From positions 124,001 to 188,000 of the forward strand of contig NZ_JANLCN010000003.1 of assembly GCF_024979255.1 (NCBI RefSeq): DNA of 64,000 nt, in the 5' to 3' direction. Source of the stretch: Herbiconiux moechotypicola (GTDB lineage Bacteria > Actinomycetota > Actinomycetes > Actinomycetales > Microbacteriaceae). Of the stretch, positions 32,478 to 41,422 are shown piece by piece. The notes below the pieces were generated by a model. The model searched no databases. It saw nothing but the letters and a program-made list of their open reading frames with translations, and was not told the origin of the DNA. The stretch's first letter is position 1. The number at the start of each line of letters is the position of its first letter. The position numbers and the translations under genes were made by a program.

Positions 32478-33242
32478 TCAGTCGTCGCCGAAGAGGATCG
32501 CGCTGATCCGGTCTTCGTAGGAGCGGAAGACGGGGTCGCGCATCACGGCCACGGTACGGGGCCGTTCGAGCTCGATCGGAATCACGGAGTGCACCCTGCC
32601 GGGCCGGGCCGTCATGACGGCCACGACGTCGGACAGCAGCACCGCCTCGTCGATCGAGTGGGTCACGAGCAGGGTCGTGATGTCGCGCTCGCTCCAGATG
32701 CGCATCAGTTCCAGGTTCAGTCGTCGCCTGGTGAGGTCGTCGAGCGCGCCGAACGGTTCGTCCATCAGCAGCACGTTCGGCTCGGTGATCAACGACCTGG
32801 CGATGGCGACCCGCTGTTTCATGCCGCCGGAGAGCTGGGCGGGCCTGGCCTTCTCGAAGTCCGTGAGCCCGACGAGCGCGATGACGTCGTCGACCTCGGT
32901 CTTCCGGATCGGACGGCCGACGATCTCCAGCGCCAGCTCGATGTTCCCCCGCACCGATCTCCACGGCAGCAGGGACGGGTCTTGGAAGGCGATCGAGATG
33001 TGGCGGTTGCGGCGGGCCGCGTCGGGATCCTCACCGTGGACCAGTGCGACTCCGGAGCTGGCCCTCTCGAGGCCACCGAGGATGCGCAGGATGGTCGACT
33101 TCCCGCATCCCGACGGCCCGACCAGCGAGATCAGCGAGCCGCGAGGCACCGTGAGGTCGACGTCGTCCAGCGCCGTGATCGTCGAGCGCCCCACGGTGAA
33201 CGTCTTGCGGAGCTTCTGGAGATCGATCCCCGTGGCGGTCAT
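32478..33242 (-). CDS. NitT/TauT-type ABC transporter ATP-binding protein
   Basis: The product is 254 residues. Walker A is GPSGCGKST (about 42-50), the Q-loop FQDPSLLPW, signature LSGGMKQRVAIARSL, Walker B VLLMDEPFGALDD and the switch histidine in LVTHSIDEAV. This is the SsuB/TauB group that powers import of sulfonates, nitrate, pyrimidines and similar compounds. The ATG at 33242 overlaps the stop of the binding-protein gene by 4 bases. It works with the two permeases encoded upstream. Confidence 0.93.
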   Translation of the reverse strand: MTATGIDLQKLRKTFTVGRSTITALDDVDLTVPRGSLISLVGPSGCGKSTILRILGGLERASSGVALVHGEDPDAARRNRHISIAFQDPSLLPWRSVRGNIELALEIVGRPIRKTEVDDVIALVGLTDFEKARPAQLSGGMKQRVAIARSLITEPNVLLMDEPFGALDDLTRRRLNLELMRIWSERDITTLLVTHSIDEAVLLSDVVAVMTARPGRVHSVIPIELERPRTVAVMRDPVFRSYEDRISAILFGDD

Positions 33243-34306
33243 ACCCGGGTCTTCCCCGCGTAGATCTCGTCGAGGATCTCGCGGGTGACGATCGAGTCGA
33301 CATCGGCGTCGATCCCGAGGGTGTCGAGCACGTCCTGCGTGCCGGCGATGAGGTCGTCCGACATCGTGCAGAGACCGTTGGCCGTGCTCTCCTCTGTCAC
33401 CACGAAGTCCATCTGGCCCACGAGCGCCGCCATCTGCTCCTCCGGGTTGAGGCCGAGATCCTTTCCGTACCGGTTCACGGTGAGATCGATGGCTTCGTCG
33501 AACTGCTCGCCGAACGCGATGTCCTGCCACCCCTGGATCTCGCCCCGGAGGAACGACACCAGTTGTGCTCGTTTCACCTCGTCGTCGAGGGTGGACTTGG
33601 TCACCGCATAGGCGGCCGAGATGGGGTTGTACCCGAAGTCCGCGAGTTGAAGGGTCTCGAGGGTCACGTCGGTGGCGAGCTGGAACACCCGGGTCGAGCC
33701 GTACCCTTGCACCGCGTCGACCTGCCCTGCGGCGAGCGGGGTGATGTCGAAGCTGCCGGGGACCTCGGTGATCTTCGACCGGTCGACCCCGTTGATCTGC
33801 AGGAACGCCGCCCAGTCGCTGTCATTCGAGGCGAAGACGCCGACCGTCATCCCTTCGAGATCCTTCGGGGAGTGCACCGGCTTGTCCGAACGCGAGATGA
33901 CGGTCAACCCGTACTTCTGCCACAGGCATCCCACGATCTGCAGATCGATGCCGTCGGAGACCAGCATGTTCGCGGCCGACACCACCTTGCTCGACGACAC
34001 CAGCGCCTGACCCGAGGCGACGAGCTGCTCGGGGTTCGTGTTCGGGCCGCCGGGGAGGAGGGAGACACCGAGGTCCTGCGCCGTCCAGTACCCCTTCGCG
34101 TCGGCGATGTAGCTGCCGGCGAATTCGTAGTCCATAGTCCAGGAGAGCTGGTAGGGAAGCGGATCACCAGTCACGCCGGCCATCGAACCGGAGGCCCCCG
34201 GCGCACTGCACGCGGCGAGGAACCCGCTGATGCCGAAGGCGCCGGCACCGACGAGCAGGGAACGGCGGGACAGAACAGGGTTGGGGAGGACGAGGGACGA
34301 TCGCAT
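33239..34306 (-). CDS. NMT1/THI5-like ABC substrate-binding lipoprotein (probable Tat export)
   Basis: The product is 355 residues. The signal has a twin-arginine motif (SRRSLLVGAG) and a lipobox LAAC, so it is probably exported folded and lipid-anchored. The mature part has the THI5/NMT1 signatures YIADAKGYWTAQDLGVSLLP and GGPNTNPEQLVASGQA. These proteins bind thiamine pyrimidine precursors, sulfonates, riboflavin or similar N/S compounds; the ligand cannot be read here. AGGAGAATC precedes the ATG. It differs from the orphan binding protein at 28814. Confidence 0.88.
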   Translation of the reverse strand: MRSSLVLPNPVLSRRSLLVGAGAFGISGFLAACSAPGASGSMAGVTGDPLPYQLSWTMDYEFAGSYIADAKGYWTAQDLGVSLLPGGPNTNPEQLVASGQALVSSSKVVSAANMLVSDGIDLQIVGCLWQKYGLTVISRSDKPVHSPKDLEGMTVGVFASNDSDWAAFLQINGVDRSKITEVPGSFDITPLAAGQVDAVQGYGSTRVFQLATDVTLETLQLADFGYNPISAAYAVTKSTLDDEVKRAQLVSFLRGEIQGWQDIAFGEQFDEAIDLTVNRYGKDLGLNPEEQMAALVGQMDFVVTEESTANGLCTMSDDLIAGTQDVLDTLGIDADVDSIVTREILDEIYAGKTRV

Positions 34307-34348
34307 GATTCTCCTGGGTGAGTGAGGGGGAACAGGGCGGCGGAAGGG

Positions 34349-35170
34349 TCAGTGAGCGGCGAGCTGGTCGGGGTCGTAGCGAGCCAGGGCGATCGCCTCG
34401 ACGATCTCGACGGCGACGTAGGCGATCATGGTGAGCAGGGTGGTCGCCGACACGGCCGCCCACAGGGGGGAGAAACCCCCCACGGCCTGCATCGACGTGA
34501 CCACGAGGTAACCGAGCCCGTCGCCCGTGGCGAGCCACTCCGCCACGAAGGCGCCGAAGAGCGCACCGGGGACGGCCAGCCGGGCGGCGACGAAGAGACC
34601 GGCCACCGCGCTCGGGAAGCGCAGCCGGATCATGACGGTCGTGCGTGTCGCATCCAGACTCCGGAACAGGTCGACCGTCGTCGGATGCGGTGAGCGCAAC
34701 CCTTGCGACACCCACACCAGGGTCGGGAAGAACACGGTGAGGGCGACGATGGCCGTGGTCACCAGGTCACCTCGACCGAAGATCAGGATGAACAGCGGCA
34801 GGATCGCGAGGATGGGCACCGTCTGGATGAAGAGCACTGTCGGCAGGCTCGCGCGTTCGATCCGGGGCGCACTGGTGAACACCACGGCGAGGCCGATTCC
34901 CACGATCGACCCGACGACGTAGCCGCTCAGCGCGTGCCGCACCGTGACGCCGAGGGCATCGAAGACCACGCGGCGGTGCTCTGCCGAATCCGGCTCGAGA
35001 GCCCACCATTCCCACACCCGCCACGGCGTCGGCGTGCCGAAGGAGTCGAGTCCCAGTCCCCGCACGGACAGGTCCCAGATGACCGTGATGACCACGAGCG
35101 CCAGGAGCATGAATCCGAGCGTGCTGGCGATGCGCCTGACGGCGGCACCGGCGAAACCGGCCCTCATCAT
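34349..35170 (-). CDS. NitT/TauT-type ABC transporter permease
   Basis: The product is 273 residues with about six transmembrane helices and the cytoplasmic EAA-like loop SLDATRTTVMIRLRFPSAVAG, followed by AARLAVPGALFGAFVAEWLA. It belongs to the SsuC/TauC family. The ATG at 35170 overlaps the stop of the other permease gene by 4 bases (ATGA). Two permease genes imply a heterodimeric channel. It lies 42 bases before the binding-protein gene. Confidence 0.9.
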   Translation of the reverse strand: MMRAGFAGAAVRRIASTLGFMLLALVVITVIWDLSVRGLGLDSFGTPTPWRVWEWWALEPDSAEHRRVVFDALGVTVRHALSGYVVGSIVGIGLAVVFTSAPRIERASLPTVLFIQTVPILAILPLFILIFGRGDLVTTAIVALTVFFPTLVWVSQGLRSPHPTTVDLFRSLDATRTTVMIRLRFPSAVAGLFVAARLAVPGALFGAFVAEWLATGDGLGYLVVTSMQAVGGFSPLWAAVSATTLLTMIAYVAVEIVEAIALARYDPDQLAAH

Positions 35171-35937
35171 GCGGTGGACCCCGCCATCGGTTCGCTCCAC
35201 CCGTTCACCTTCCGGTCGGCCAGGCCCACCAGCCAATACAGCACGAGGGTTCCGGCGACCAGCACCACGCAGGTGCCCCAGACGCGGAGGGGCTGCAGAT
35301 AGGCGAGCGAGTTGACCATGAAGATGCCGAGACCTGAGCTCGCCCCGAGCCACTCGCTCGCGATCGCCCCGAGCACGGCCCCCGGCACGCCGAGCTTGAG
35401 CCCCGCGAAAATCTGCGGGAGAGCGCTGCGGAACGCGATCTTGCGAAGCACCATGACCCTGCCCCCGCCGAGCGACCTGACGAGGGAGCGCTGGTCGGCC
35501 GTCACCGCGCGGAGTCCTGAGGTGGTGGAGAGCAGGGTCGGAAAGAACACCACGATGGCGACCACGGCCACCCTCGTGCCGTCGAGGCCCACGATGGTTC
35601 CGAGGATCGGGGCGATGGCGAGTGTCGGCAGGCAGTAGACGACGAGCGCGAGCTTCGTGACGACCAGTTCGAGCGCCGACGACATCGACAGCACGAAGGC
35701 GAGCGCGAGCGCGATGGCCTGCCCGACGACATAACCGATCGCCGCGACGCGGAGGGTGGCGAGCGAGTTGGACAGGTAGAGGTCTCTGTCCTCCCAGAGC
35801 CCGGCCACGATCTGCGAGGGTTCGGCCATCACATAGGGATCGATCACTCCCGCGCGACTGGCCACCTCCCACGCCACGATCAGGCCGACCACGAGCGCGC
35901 CGACGACGAACCGATCCCTGGTTCCCGCTGCCATCAT
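35167..35937 (-). CDS. NitT/TauT-type ABC transporter permease (first gene of importer operon)
   Basis: The product is 256 residues with about six helices. The EAA-type loop is SLGGGRVMVLRKIAFRSALP, followed by GLKLGVPGAVLGAIASEWLG. It opens the leftward operon permease-permease-binding protein-ATPase-aldo/keto reductase and possibly the Lrp regulator. The ATG at 35937 is preceded by GAGAGGAGCTCGTC. The conserved element B lies 22 bases upstream in an AT-rich stretch (35950-36060). Confidence 0.9.
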   Translation of the reverse strand: MMAAGTRDRFVVGALVVGLIVAWEVASRAGVIDPYVMAEPSQIVAGLWEDRDLYLSNSLATLRVAAIGYVVGQAIALALAFVLSMSSALELVVTKLALVVYCLPTLAIAPILGTIVGLDGTRVAVVAIVVFFPTLLSTTSGLRAVTADQRSLVRSLGGGRVMVLRKIAFRSALPQIFAGLKLGVPGAVLGAIASEWLGASSGLGIFMVNSLAYLQPLRVWGTCVVLVAGTLVLYWLVGLADRKVNGWSEPMAGSTA

Positions 35938-35958
35938 GACGAGCTCCTCTCGACAACT

Positions 35959-35988
35959 AAATTAAGTTCGTATTTATTTGCTCAACAG
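35959..35988 (-). promoter_or_regulatory. Conserved regulatory element B (AATTAA-N14-GCTCAA) before the ABC importer operon
   Basis: AATTAA at 35960-35965 and GCTCAA at 35980-35985 have the same 14-base spacing as elements A and C. The left part AAATTAAGTTCG is nearly identical to AAATTAAGTGCG of element C. It lies 22 bases upstream of the first permease. The rest of the 164-base gap is AT-rich without another clear motif. Confidence 0.55.
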
Positions 35989-36101
35989 AATCTACATCTT
36001 GATTAGGGCTTTGCTCGCCAAATAGTTATTTTTATGCTCGCTTGCGACACATATTTACACGAGTGTCATCTGTGTAACAGGCCCGAAACACGGCGATGTC
36101 G

Positions 36102-37079
36102 TCAGCGAGAGCGCCCGCGACGGAGGATGCGCATCAGATCGGCCACGAAGGCCGCCTTATCGCCCTCGACCACCACATCGGTGTCGGGCACGGGCTCGAT
36201 CTCGAACGCCGGAAGCGAGCCGTCGGGCAGCCGCATGAGCCGGGCCCGCGCACCGTACCCGTCGGACAGCACGTTGACCGGTCCGCGCTCCACCGCGCGG
36301 ATCCACCCCGGCTCGAGCGCGAGGGCCACGGCGAAGCCGTCGTGGGCCGGCGAGATGCGTCGCCCCCAGGTGTGCCGGTAGAAGTCGTTGTACTGCTGGA
36401 GCACCGTGGCACTGAAGTGGCTCCACGCGCTCCCGCTGGACCTCAGATCCGCCCAGAAGCCCTCGTCGAGGATCGCCTGGATGGTCACGTTGACACCCAC
36501 CGACAACATCGAGACGCGAGGCGCCGCAAACACTGCGCGCGCGGCCACGGGATCGTTCGACACGTTGGAGTCGGCCGTCAATTCGGAGCCGGGTGGGCCG
36601 AACGGACCCGATCCTCCCATCACCATCACGGATCGATAGCGGGTGAGGATGAGCGGGTCGAGCTGCAACGCGAGCCCCAGGTTGGTGAGCGGGCCGAGCG
36701 CGAAGAGGTGGTGCTGCCGGGGCTCCGCGCGGCCGATCTCCACGATCAACTCGGCGGAGCTCAGCTCGGAGAGCCGGAGCGGCCGCGCCGGCTCTGGCCA
36801 GAGTCCACCCAGTCCGTCGATGCCGTGCACCGGCGCCGCGAGCTCGGCCGTCCCCTCCAGGGGTCCGCTCGCGCCTCGCGCCGTCGGTGTCTCGCCGAGC
36901 CCCGCGAGGTCGAGCACCCGGGCGATGTTGAGCAGGGCGGAGTCGACATCGGTGTTGCCATAGACACTGGTCACCGCGCGCAGCTCCACGTCGTCGCGCC
37001 CGGCCAGATAGAGCAGGGCCATCGCGTCGTCGATCCCCGGATCCGTGTCCACGACGACGCTCCGTATCTCTCGACTCAT
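36102..37079 (-). CDS. Nucleoside hydrolase (IU-NH family)
   Basis: The product is 325 residues. The calcium-binding signature is DTDPGIDDA (residues 11-19), and further active-site segments are HHLFALGPLTNL, SNVSNDPVAARAVFAAP and the late Asp in AHDGFAVAL. The family hydrolyses the N-glycosidic bond of ribonucleosides to base and ribose. The ATG at 37079 is preferred over the in-frame GTG/ATG at 37094 because GGAGGAG lies 6 bases upstream and it overlaps the preceding stop as ATGA. It is the last of the 15 genes of the leftward nucleoside operon. Confidence 0.88.
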   Translation of the reverse strand: MSREIRSVVVDTDPGIDDAMALLYLAGRDDVELRAVTSVYGNTDVDSALLNIARVLDLAGLGETPTARGASGPLEGTAELAAPVHGIDGLGGLWPEPARPLRLSELSSAELIVEIGRAEPRQHHLFALGPLTNLGLALQLDPLILTRYRSVMVMGGSGPFGPPGSELTADSNVSNDPVAARAVFAAPRVSMLSVGVNVTIQAILDEGFWADLRSSGSAWSHFSATVLQQYNDFYRHTWGRRISPAHDGFAVALALEPGWIRAVERGPVNVLSDGYGARARLMRLPDGSLPAFEIEPVPDTDVVVEGDKAAFVADLMRILRRGRSR

Positions 37080-38086
37080 GCGCCGCTCCTCCACTCACCC
37101 ACACGGATGACGGTGCGCCCGCTGTGGGTTCCGCCGAGGAGGGTGCCCACGAGCTCCTCGAGCTCGCCCAGTTCCGCGTCGCGCGACCACGCCCCGATGT
37201 TCCGGGGCCGGAGGTCGCCGGCGAGGCGCTCCCACAGCTCTCGTCTCCGCGCCAGTCCCAGCTCCACACTGTCGATGCCCCGCAGGGTCACCCCACGCAG
37301 GATGAACGGCATGACGGTGGTGGGCACCTCGACACCCCCCGTGAGCCCACTCGCGGCGACCACGGCGCCGTACGCAGATGTGCTGAGCACGTGGGCGAGG
37401 GTGCGGCCGCCCACCGAGTCGACGGCACCGGCCCAGGTGGAGGCGCCGAGCGCGCGGATCGCCGCCCCCGGATCCTCGGGCAGCCGCCCGATCACCCGGG
37501 CCGCGCCGAGCGAGGCGAGGAGTTCCGTCGCCGCTTCTTTGCCCGTCGACGCCACGACCTCGTAGCCGAGACCGGCGAGGAGGTCGACGCTGACGACGCC
37601 CACGCCCCCGCTCGCTCCGGTGACGAGCACCGGCCCGTCGTCAGGGCGGATCCCCGCCTCGAGCAGGGCCTCGACACTCAGCGCCGCCGTGAAGCCCGCG
37701 GTGCCGATCGCCATCGCGTCGCGATCGCTCAGTCCACCGCGATGCATGAGGAACTCTGCCGGAACCCGCGCGTATTCGGCGAATCCGCCGTCGATCCCCG
37801 TACCGAGGGTGTATCCATGGGCGAGAACCGGCGCGCCCACGGGGAACTCCGGATCCGACGACTCGACCACCTCGCCGGCGAGATCGATTCCCGGCACGAT
37901 CGGATAGCGCCGCACCACCTTGCCACCGGTCAGGGCGAGGGCATCCTTGAAGTTGAGGCTGGACCAGGTCACCCGCACGAGCACACCGGTGCCCTCGAGC
38001 ATCCCAGCCGCCCGCTCGGTCAGCTGCCAGGTCACGGCGCCCGATTCCTCCCGGCGCGCCTCGACGGCGGTGTACGTGGTGTTCAA
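37076..38086 (-). CDS. MDR-type quinone oxidoreductase / acrylyl-CoA reductase-like protein (AcuI/YhdH)
   Basis: The product is 336 residues. It matches the AcuI/YhdH branch: SSLNFKDALALTGGKVVRRY, GIDLAGEVVESSDPEFPVG, GTAGFTAALSVEALL and VTGASGGVGVVSVDLLAGLG for NADPH. AcuI reduces acrylyl-CoA; zinc ligands are absent as expected. Start is a TTG at 38086, selected because GAGAGGAC lies 4 bases upstream and the codon overlaps the previous stop as TTGA. In the operon it could reduce an enoyl-CoA made by the neighbouring acyl-CoA enzymes (inference). Confidence 0.82.
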   Translation of the reverse strand: MNTTYTAVEARREESGAVTWQLTERAAGMLEGTGVLVRVTWSSLNFKDALALTGGKVVRRYPIVPGIDLAGEVVESSDPEFPVGAPVLAHGYTLGTGIDGGFAEYARVPAEFLMHRGGLSDRDAMAIGTAGFTAALSVEALLEAGIRPDDGPVLVTGASGGVGVVSVDLLAGLGYEVVASTGKEAATELLASLGAARVIGRLPEDPGAAIRALGASTWAGAVDSVGGRTLAHVLSTSAYGAVVAASGLTGGVEVPTTVMPFILRGVTLRGIDSVELGLARRRELWERLAGDLRPRNIGAWSRDAELGELEELVGTLLGGTHSGRTVIRVGEWRSGA

Positions 38087-39237
38087 GATCGTCCTCTCCG
38101 ATCGGTGGGCAGCTCGCGCCAGCGCGCGACGGTCTGCCAGGGCAGTGCGGTGTGGATCACGTCGTCGACGAGCAGTCCGGCTTCCACCGCGACCGCGATT
38201 CCCGCGATGAAGGCGGCCGCGTCCCGCCCCGACGCCCAGGCGCCGAGGAGAACGCGGGTGCGCCGGTCGTTGACGAGCTCGATCCACCCCGAGTCCCCTC
38301 GCTCCGCACGCACCGAGTCCGTCGGGCGCGCAGCCTCGAGCTCGGCGGACGCGTCGAAGCCCGAGCCGACCGCCGCGATCTCGAACCGGCTCGAACCGTC
38401 GTCGATCGCGGCGGCGCACGCCACCGGTCCGCTCCATACGGTCCGCTCCCCTGAGAGTGTCGCGATCGCCGCGCGCGCCTGCGCTACCGCCCGTTGCGGC
38501 GTGGCGACACCCGGCACGACGTCGCCGATCGCCGCGATCCGCGGGGCGGCGAGCAGCGTCTCGTCCACGACCACGCCTCCGTCGGCGTCGACGGTCACCC
38601 CGGCTCGTTCTAATCCGAGGCCCGTGGTGCCGGGCCGGCGGCGCACGTCGATGCACTTGGTGGCCTCGACCGCCCCCCTGGCCCCGGCATCCCGATCGCG
38701 CACGAGGACTCGGTCACCCAGCCAGTCCCAGAGCGCTCGCTCGGCCGCCCGCGGAAACTCGCGGACGAGCAGGGCTGTCACGTCGCCGAGCACCAGTGTC
38801 GACCCCGCCCTCAGCAGCTGCGCGATCGCGTGCAAGGCGGGCATCCCGGTGCCCCGGACCTCGACTGCCTCTCCCCTGTCGCACTCAGCGTCGGTGTACG
38901 CCGTGTTCTGCTCCCCGTGCGTTCCGGTAGCGACCACACAGCTGTCGAACTCGACGATCAGACTGGGCAGATCAGCGCGCTGCACCCGCAGCGCACTCGA
39001 CGACAGGAAGGCGCCCCGACCGCGCACCACGTCGATCCCGAGCTCCGTCAGCTCCGGTTCTCCGAACCGGTGATCCGGTGCGGGGGCCCACTCCGCGAGC
39101 GCTCCGCCGAGCACGCCGTCGGTCACGAGCGTCACCTCGCGGCCTGCGGCCCGAGCGGCGGTCGCCGCCGCCACCCCGCCCGGGCCTGCTCCGATCACGA
39201 CGAGATCGCGAGGCTCCGGCATCTCTCCGACCACCAT
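38083..39237 (-). CDS. E3-like FAD/NAD oxidoreductase lacking the redox cysteines
   Basis: The product is 384 residues against about 460 for dihydrolipoyl dehydrogenase. FAD motif GAGPGG is at 16-21, VVATGTHG follows the FAD domain, and the C-terminal dimerisation region ends HTALPWQTVARWRELP. Where E3 has [13 protein letters not shown] this protein has GGALAEWAPAPDH (44-56), so both cysteines are gone. The central NAD glycine motif is also degenerate (LVLGDVTALL). It starts at ATG 39237, overlapping the E2 stop by one base. It may be a degraded E3 or a flavoprotein with another job; lipoamide oxidation as usual seems impossible. Confidence 0.8.
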   Translation of the reverse strand: MVVGEMPEPRDLVVIGAGPGGVAAATAARAAGREVTLVTDGVLGGALAEWAPAPDHRFGEPELTELGIDVVRGRGAFLSSSALRVQRADLPSLIVEFDSCVVATGTHGEQNTAYTDAECDRGEAVEVRGTGMPALHAIAQLLRAGSTLVLGDVTALLVREFPRAAERALWDWLGDRVLVRDRDAGARGAVEATKCIDVRRRPGTTGLGLERAGVTVDADGGVVVDETLLAAPRIAAIGDVVPGVATPQRAVAQARAAIATLSGERTVWSGPVACAAAIDDGSSRFEIAAVGSGFDASAELEAARPTDSVRAERGDSGWIELVNDRRTRVLLGAWASGRDAAAFIAGIAVAVEAGLLVDDVIHTALPWQTVARWRELPTDRRGRS

Positions 39238-40442
39238 CAGCCGGCCAGCAATCGGATGGGATCGGCGATCAGGCGCTCGATCTGGGAGCAGAACACACTC
39301 AACTCGGCGCCGTCGATGAGCCTGTGGTCTGCTGAGATCGACAGCGCGACGGTCTTGCGCACGGCCGGCACCCCGTCGACCGCCACCACCGCGTCGGCGA
39401 TCGGCCCGAATCCAGCGATGGCGACCTGCGGCGGCACGACCAGGGGCGTGCCGTACCGTCCTCCGAACTGCCCGTAGTTCGACACCGTGAACGTGGCTCC
39501 GGTGGTCTCCGCCGCGGTGAGCCTGCCCGCTCGCGCCCGGCCGGCGACGTCGTCGATCGCCTCCGCGAGAGCCGCCAGCGTCAATGAAGCGGCGTCGTGC
39601 ACCACCGCGACGGTGAGGCCGTCGGGAACCGCCACCGCGATGCCCAGACCCACCGCGGAGTGGTGGCGCACCATGCCGGCGTCGAGATCGAGAGAGGCGT
39701 TGAACCTCGGATGCGCGCGGAGCGCCGACAGCGCCGCCGCGGCGAACAAGGCGGTGTATGAGACACGGGCTCCGCCTCGCTCCTCCTGCAACGACCGTCG
39801 CGCCCGCACGAGTCCTTCCGCGTCGGCGTCGCGCAGGTCGGTGATGAGCGGAACCTCGCTCCACGCCCTGTGGAGCGCCGACGCGATGCCGCGTCGCATG
39901 CGGCTGAGCGGTTCGACACGGTCCGCATGCCCCGCACCGGGCGGCGACGGTTCGACAGCTGCTGTGGCCGGTATCGCGACTGGTGCCGCGGCCGGGCGCG
40001 ACGACGTGCCGCGGCCCGCCAGGAAGGCCTCGAGGTCGGCCGCGAGCACGCGACCACCCGGCCCGGTCGCGGGCACCTCCGAGAGGTCCGCCCCGTGCTG
40101 CGCCGCCCGCCGGCGCACGGTGGGGGCAGCAGGAACCCGGCCCGCACCGTCACGACTCGGCCGGGCGACCCGATCGCCGCCCACCTCCACCGCTCGCGCA
40201 TCCGCCGTCTCGAGCACCGCCAGCACCGTTCCCACCTCGACGGTGTCACCCTCGGGCGCTCCGTGGCTCACGAGGACACCGTCGACCGGACTGGGGATCT
40301 CGACCGTCGACTTCGCGGTCTCGATCTCCACCATCGGCTCCATCCGCACGAGCACACCGCCTTCGGGCACGAGCCAGCGCACGATGGCCGCCTCGGCCAG
40401 GCCCTCGCCCACGTCGGGAAGGCGGAACTCCGCGGCGCTCAC
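39237..40442 (-). CDS. 2-oxoacid dehydrogenase E2 (dihydrolipoyl acyltransferase)
   Basis: The product is 401 residues with three domains: lipoyl (about 1-75; lipoylated Lys in EIETAKSTVEI), a peripheral subunit-binding domain (about 108-145; RRRAAQHGADLSEVPATGPG), and the catalytic acyltransferase (about 175-400) ending with SISADHRLIDGAELSVF, where His and Asp are catalytic. It transfers an acyl group from E1 to CoA. The presence of E1 alpha and beta rather than a fused E1 fits branched-chain or pyruvate/acetoin-type complexes. GTG at 40442 overlaps the E1 beta stop as GTGA. Confidence 0.92.
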   Translation of the reverse strand: MSAAEFRLPDVGEGLAEAAIVRWLVPEGGVLVRMEPMVEIETAKSTVEIPSPVDGVLVSHGAPEGDTVEVGTVLAVLETADARAVEVGGDRVARPSRDGAGRVPAAPTVRRRAAQHGADLSEVPATGPGGRVLAADLEAFLAGRGTSSRPAAAPVAIPATAAVEPSPPGAGHADRVEPLSRMRRGIASALHRAWSEVPLITDLRDADAEGLVRARRSLQEERGGARVSYTALFAAAALSALRAHPRFNASLDLDAGMVRHHSAVGLGIAVAVPDGLTVAVVHDAASLTLAALAEAIDDVAGRARAGRLTAAETTGATFTVSNYGQFGGRYGTPLVVPPQVAIAGFGPIADAVVAVDGVPAVRKTVALSISADHRLIDGAELSVFCSQIERLIADPIRLLAG

Positions 40443-41422
40443 TCGGCGACTCCGACGGTGCGGCGCACGGCCCGCTTGACCCGATCGACGTCGGGGAGGA
40501 AGAACTCCTCGACACCAGGGACCGGGTAGGGCGTGTCGGGTGCCGTCACCCGCACGATCGGCGCCTCGAGGTCGTAGAACGCCTCCTCCTGCACCGTCGA
40601 CACCACCTCGGCACCGAACCCCGACGTGAGCGGCGCTTCGTGCACCACGACGCAACGGCCTGTGGCGACGACCGCCTCGACGAGTCCCTCGACGTCGAGC
40701 GGCACGATCGAGCGCAGGTCGACCACGGCGGCGCTGATCCCCTCGGCCTCGAGTTCTCGGGCCGCTCGCTCGCAGAGTTGCACGGCCGAGCTCCACGCCA
40801 CCAAGGTCACGTGGGTGCCCTGGCGTGCCAGGCGGATGTGACCCAGATCTACCAGGTGCTCCCCGTCGGGAACCTCGCCCTTCACGAGCCGATATCCCTT
40901 GAGGGGTTCCAGCACCATCACCGGGTCGTCGTCGCGGATGGCGGCGAGCAACAGCCCCTTCGCGTCGCCGGGGGTCGCGGGCGCGACCACCTTCAGGCCG
41001 GGAGTGTGCGCGTAAAGCGCCTCCAGCGCATCCGAATGCATCTCGGGTGTGCGCACACCCCCGCCGAACGGGGCGCGGATGGTGAGCGCGGGCGCGAATC
41101 GCCCCTGCGAGCGGTAGCGATAGCGAGCCACCTGCTGGGTGATCTGGTGGAACGCCTGCGCTCCGAACCCCAGGAACTGGAGTTCGGCGACCGGTCGGAG
41201 CCCGGAGAGGGCGAGGCCCAACGCGGCCCCGACGATCGCGCCCTCGGCGATCGGCATGTCGACCACCCGGTCACCCCCGAACTCGTCGATCAGCCCGGCG
41301 GTGGCACGGAAGACGCCTCCGAGCCGGCCCACGTCCTCGCCCAGCACCATCACGGTCTCGTCTCGGCGCATCTCGTGGGCCAGCGCCGAGCGCACCGCCT
41401 CGAGGATCGTCATCGTGGTCAT
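40439..41422 (-). CDS. 2-oxoacid dehydrogenase E1 component, beta subunit
   Basis: The product is 327 residues, normal for the family. Motifs: VMVLGEDVGRLGGVFRATAG, DMPIAEGAIVGAALGLALSG (TPP-site Glu), TIRAPFGGGVRTPEMHSDAL and the C-terminal domain VDLRSIVPLD. With the alpha subunit it decarboxylates a 2-oxo acid and passes the acyl group to E2 lipoyl. The branched-chain type is favoured by the HSDALEALYAHTPGLKVV region. The ATG at 41422 overlaps the alpha-subunit stop by 4 bases. Confidence 0.92.
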   Translation of the reverse strand: MTTMTILEAVRSALAHEMRRDETVMVLGEDVGRLGGVFRATAGLIDEFGGDRVVDMPIAEGAIVGAALGLALSGLRPVAELQFLGFGAQAFHQITQQVARYRYRSQGRFAPALTIRAPFGGGVRTPEMHSDALEALYAHTPGLKVVAPATPGDAKGLLLAAIRDDDPVMVLEPLKGYRLVKGEVPDGEHLVDLGHIRLARQGTHVTLVAWSSAVQLCERAARELEAEGISAAVVDLRSIVPLDVEGLVEAVVATGRCVVVHEAPLTSGFGAEVVSTVQEEAFYDLEAPIVRVTAPDTPYPVPGVEEFFLPDVDRVKRAVRRTVGVAE

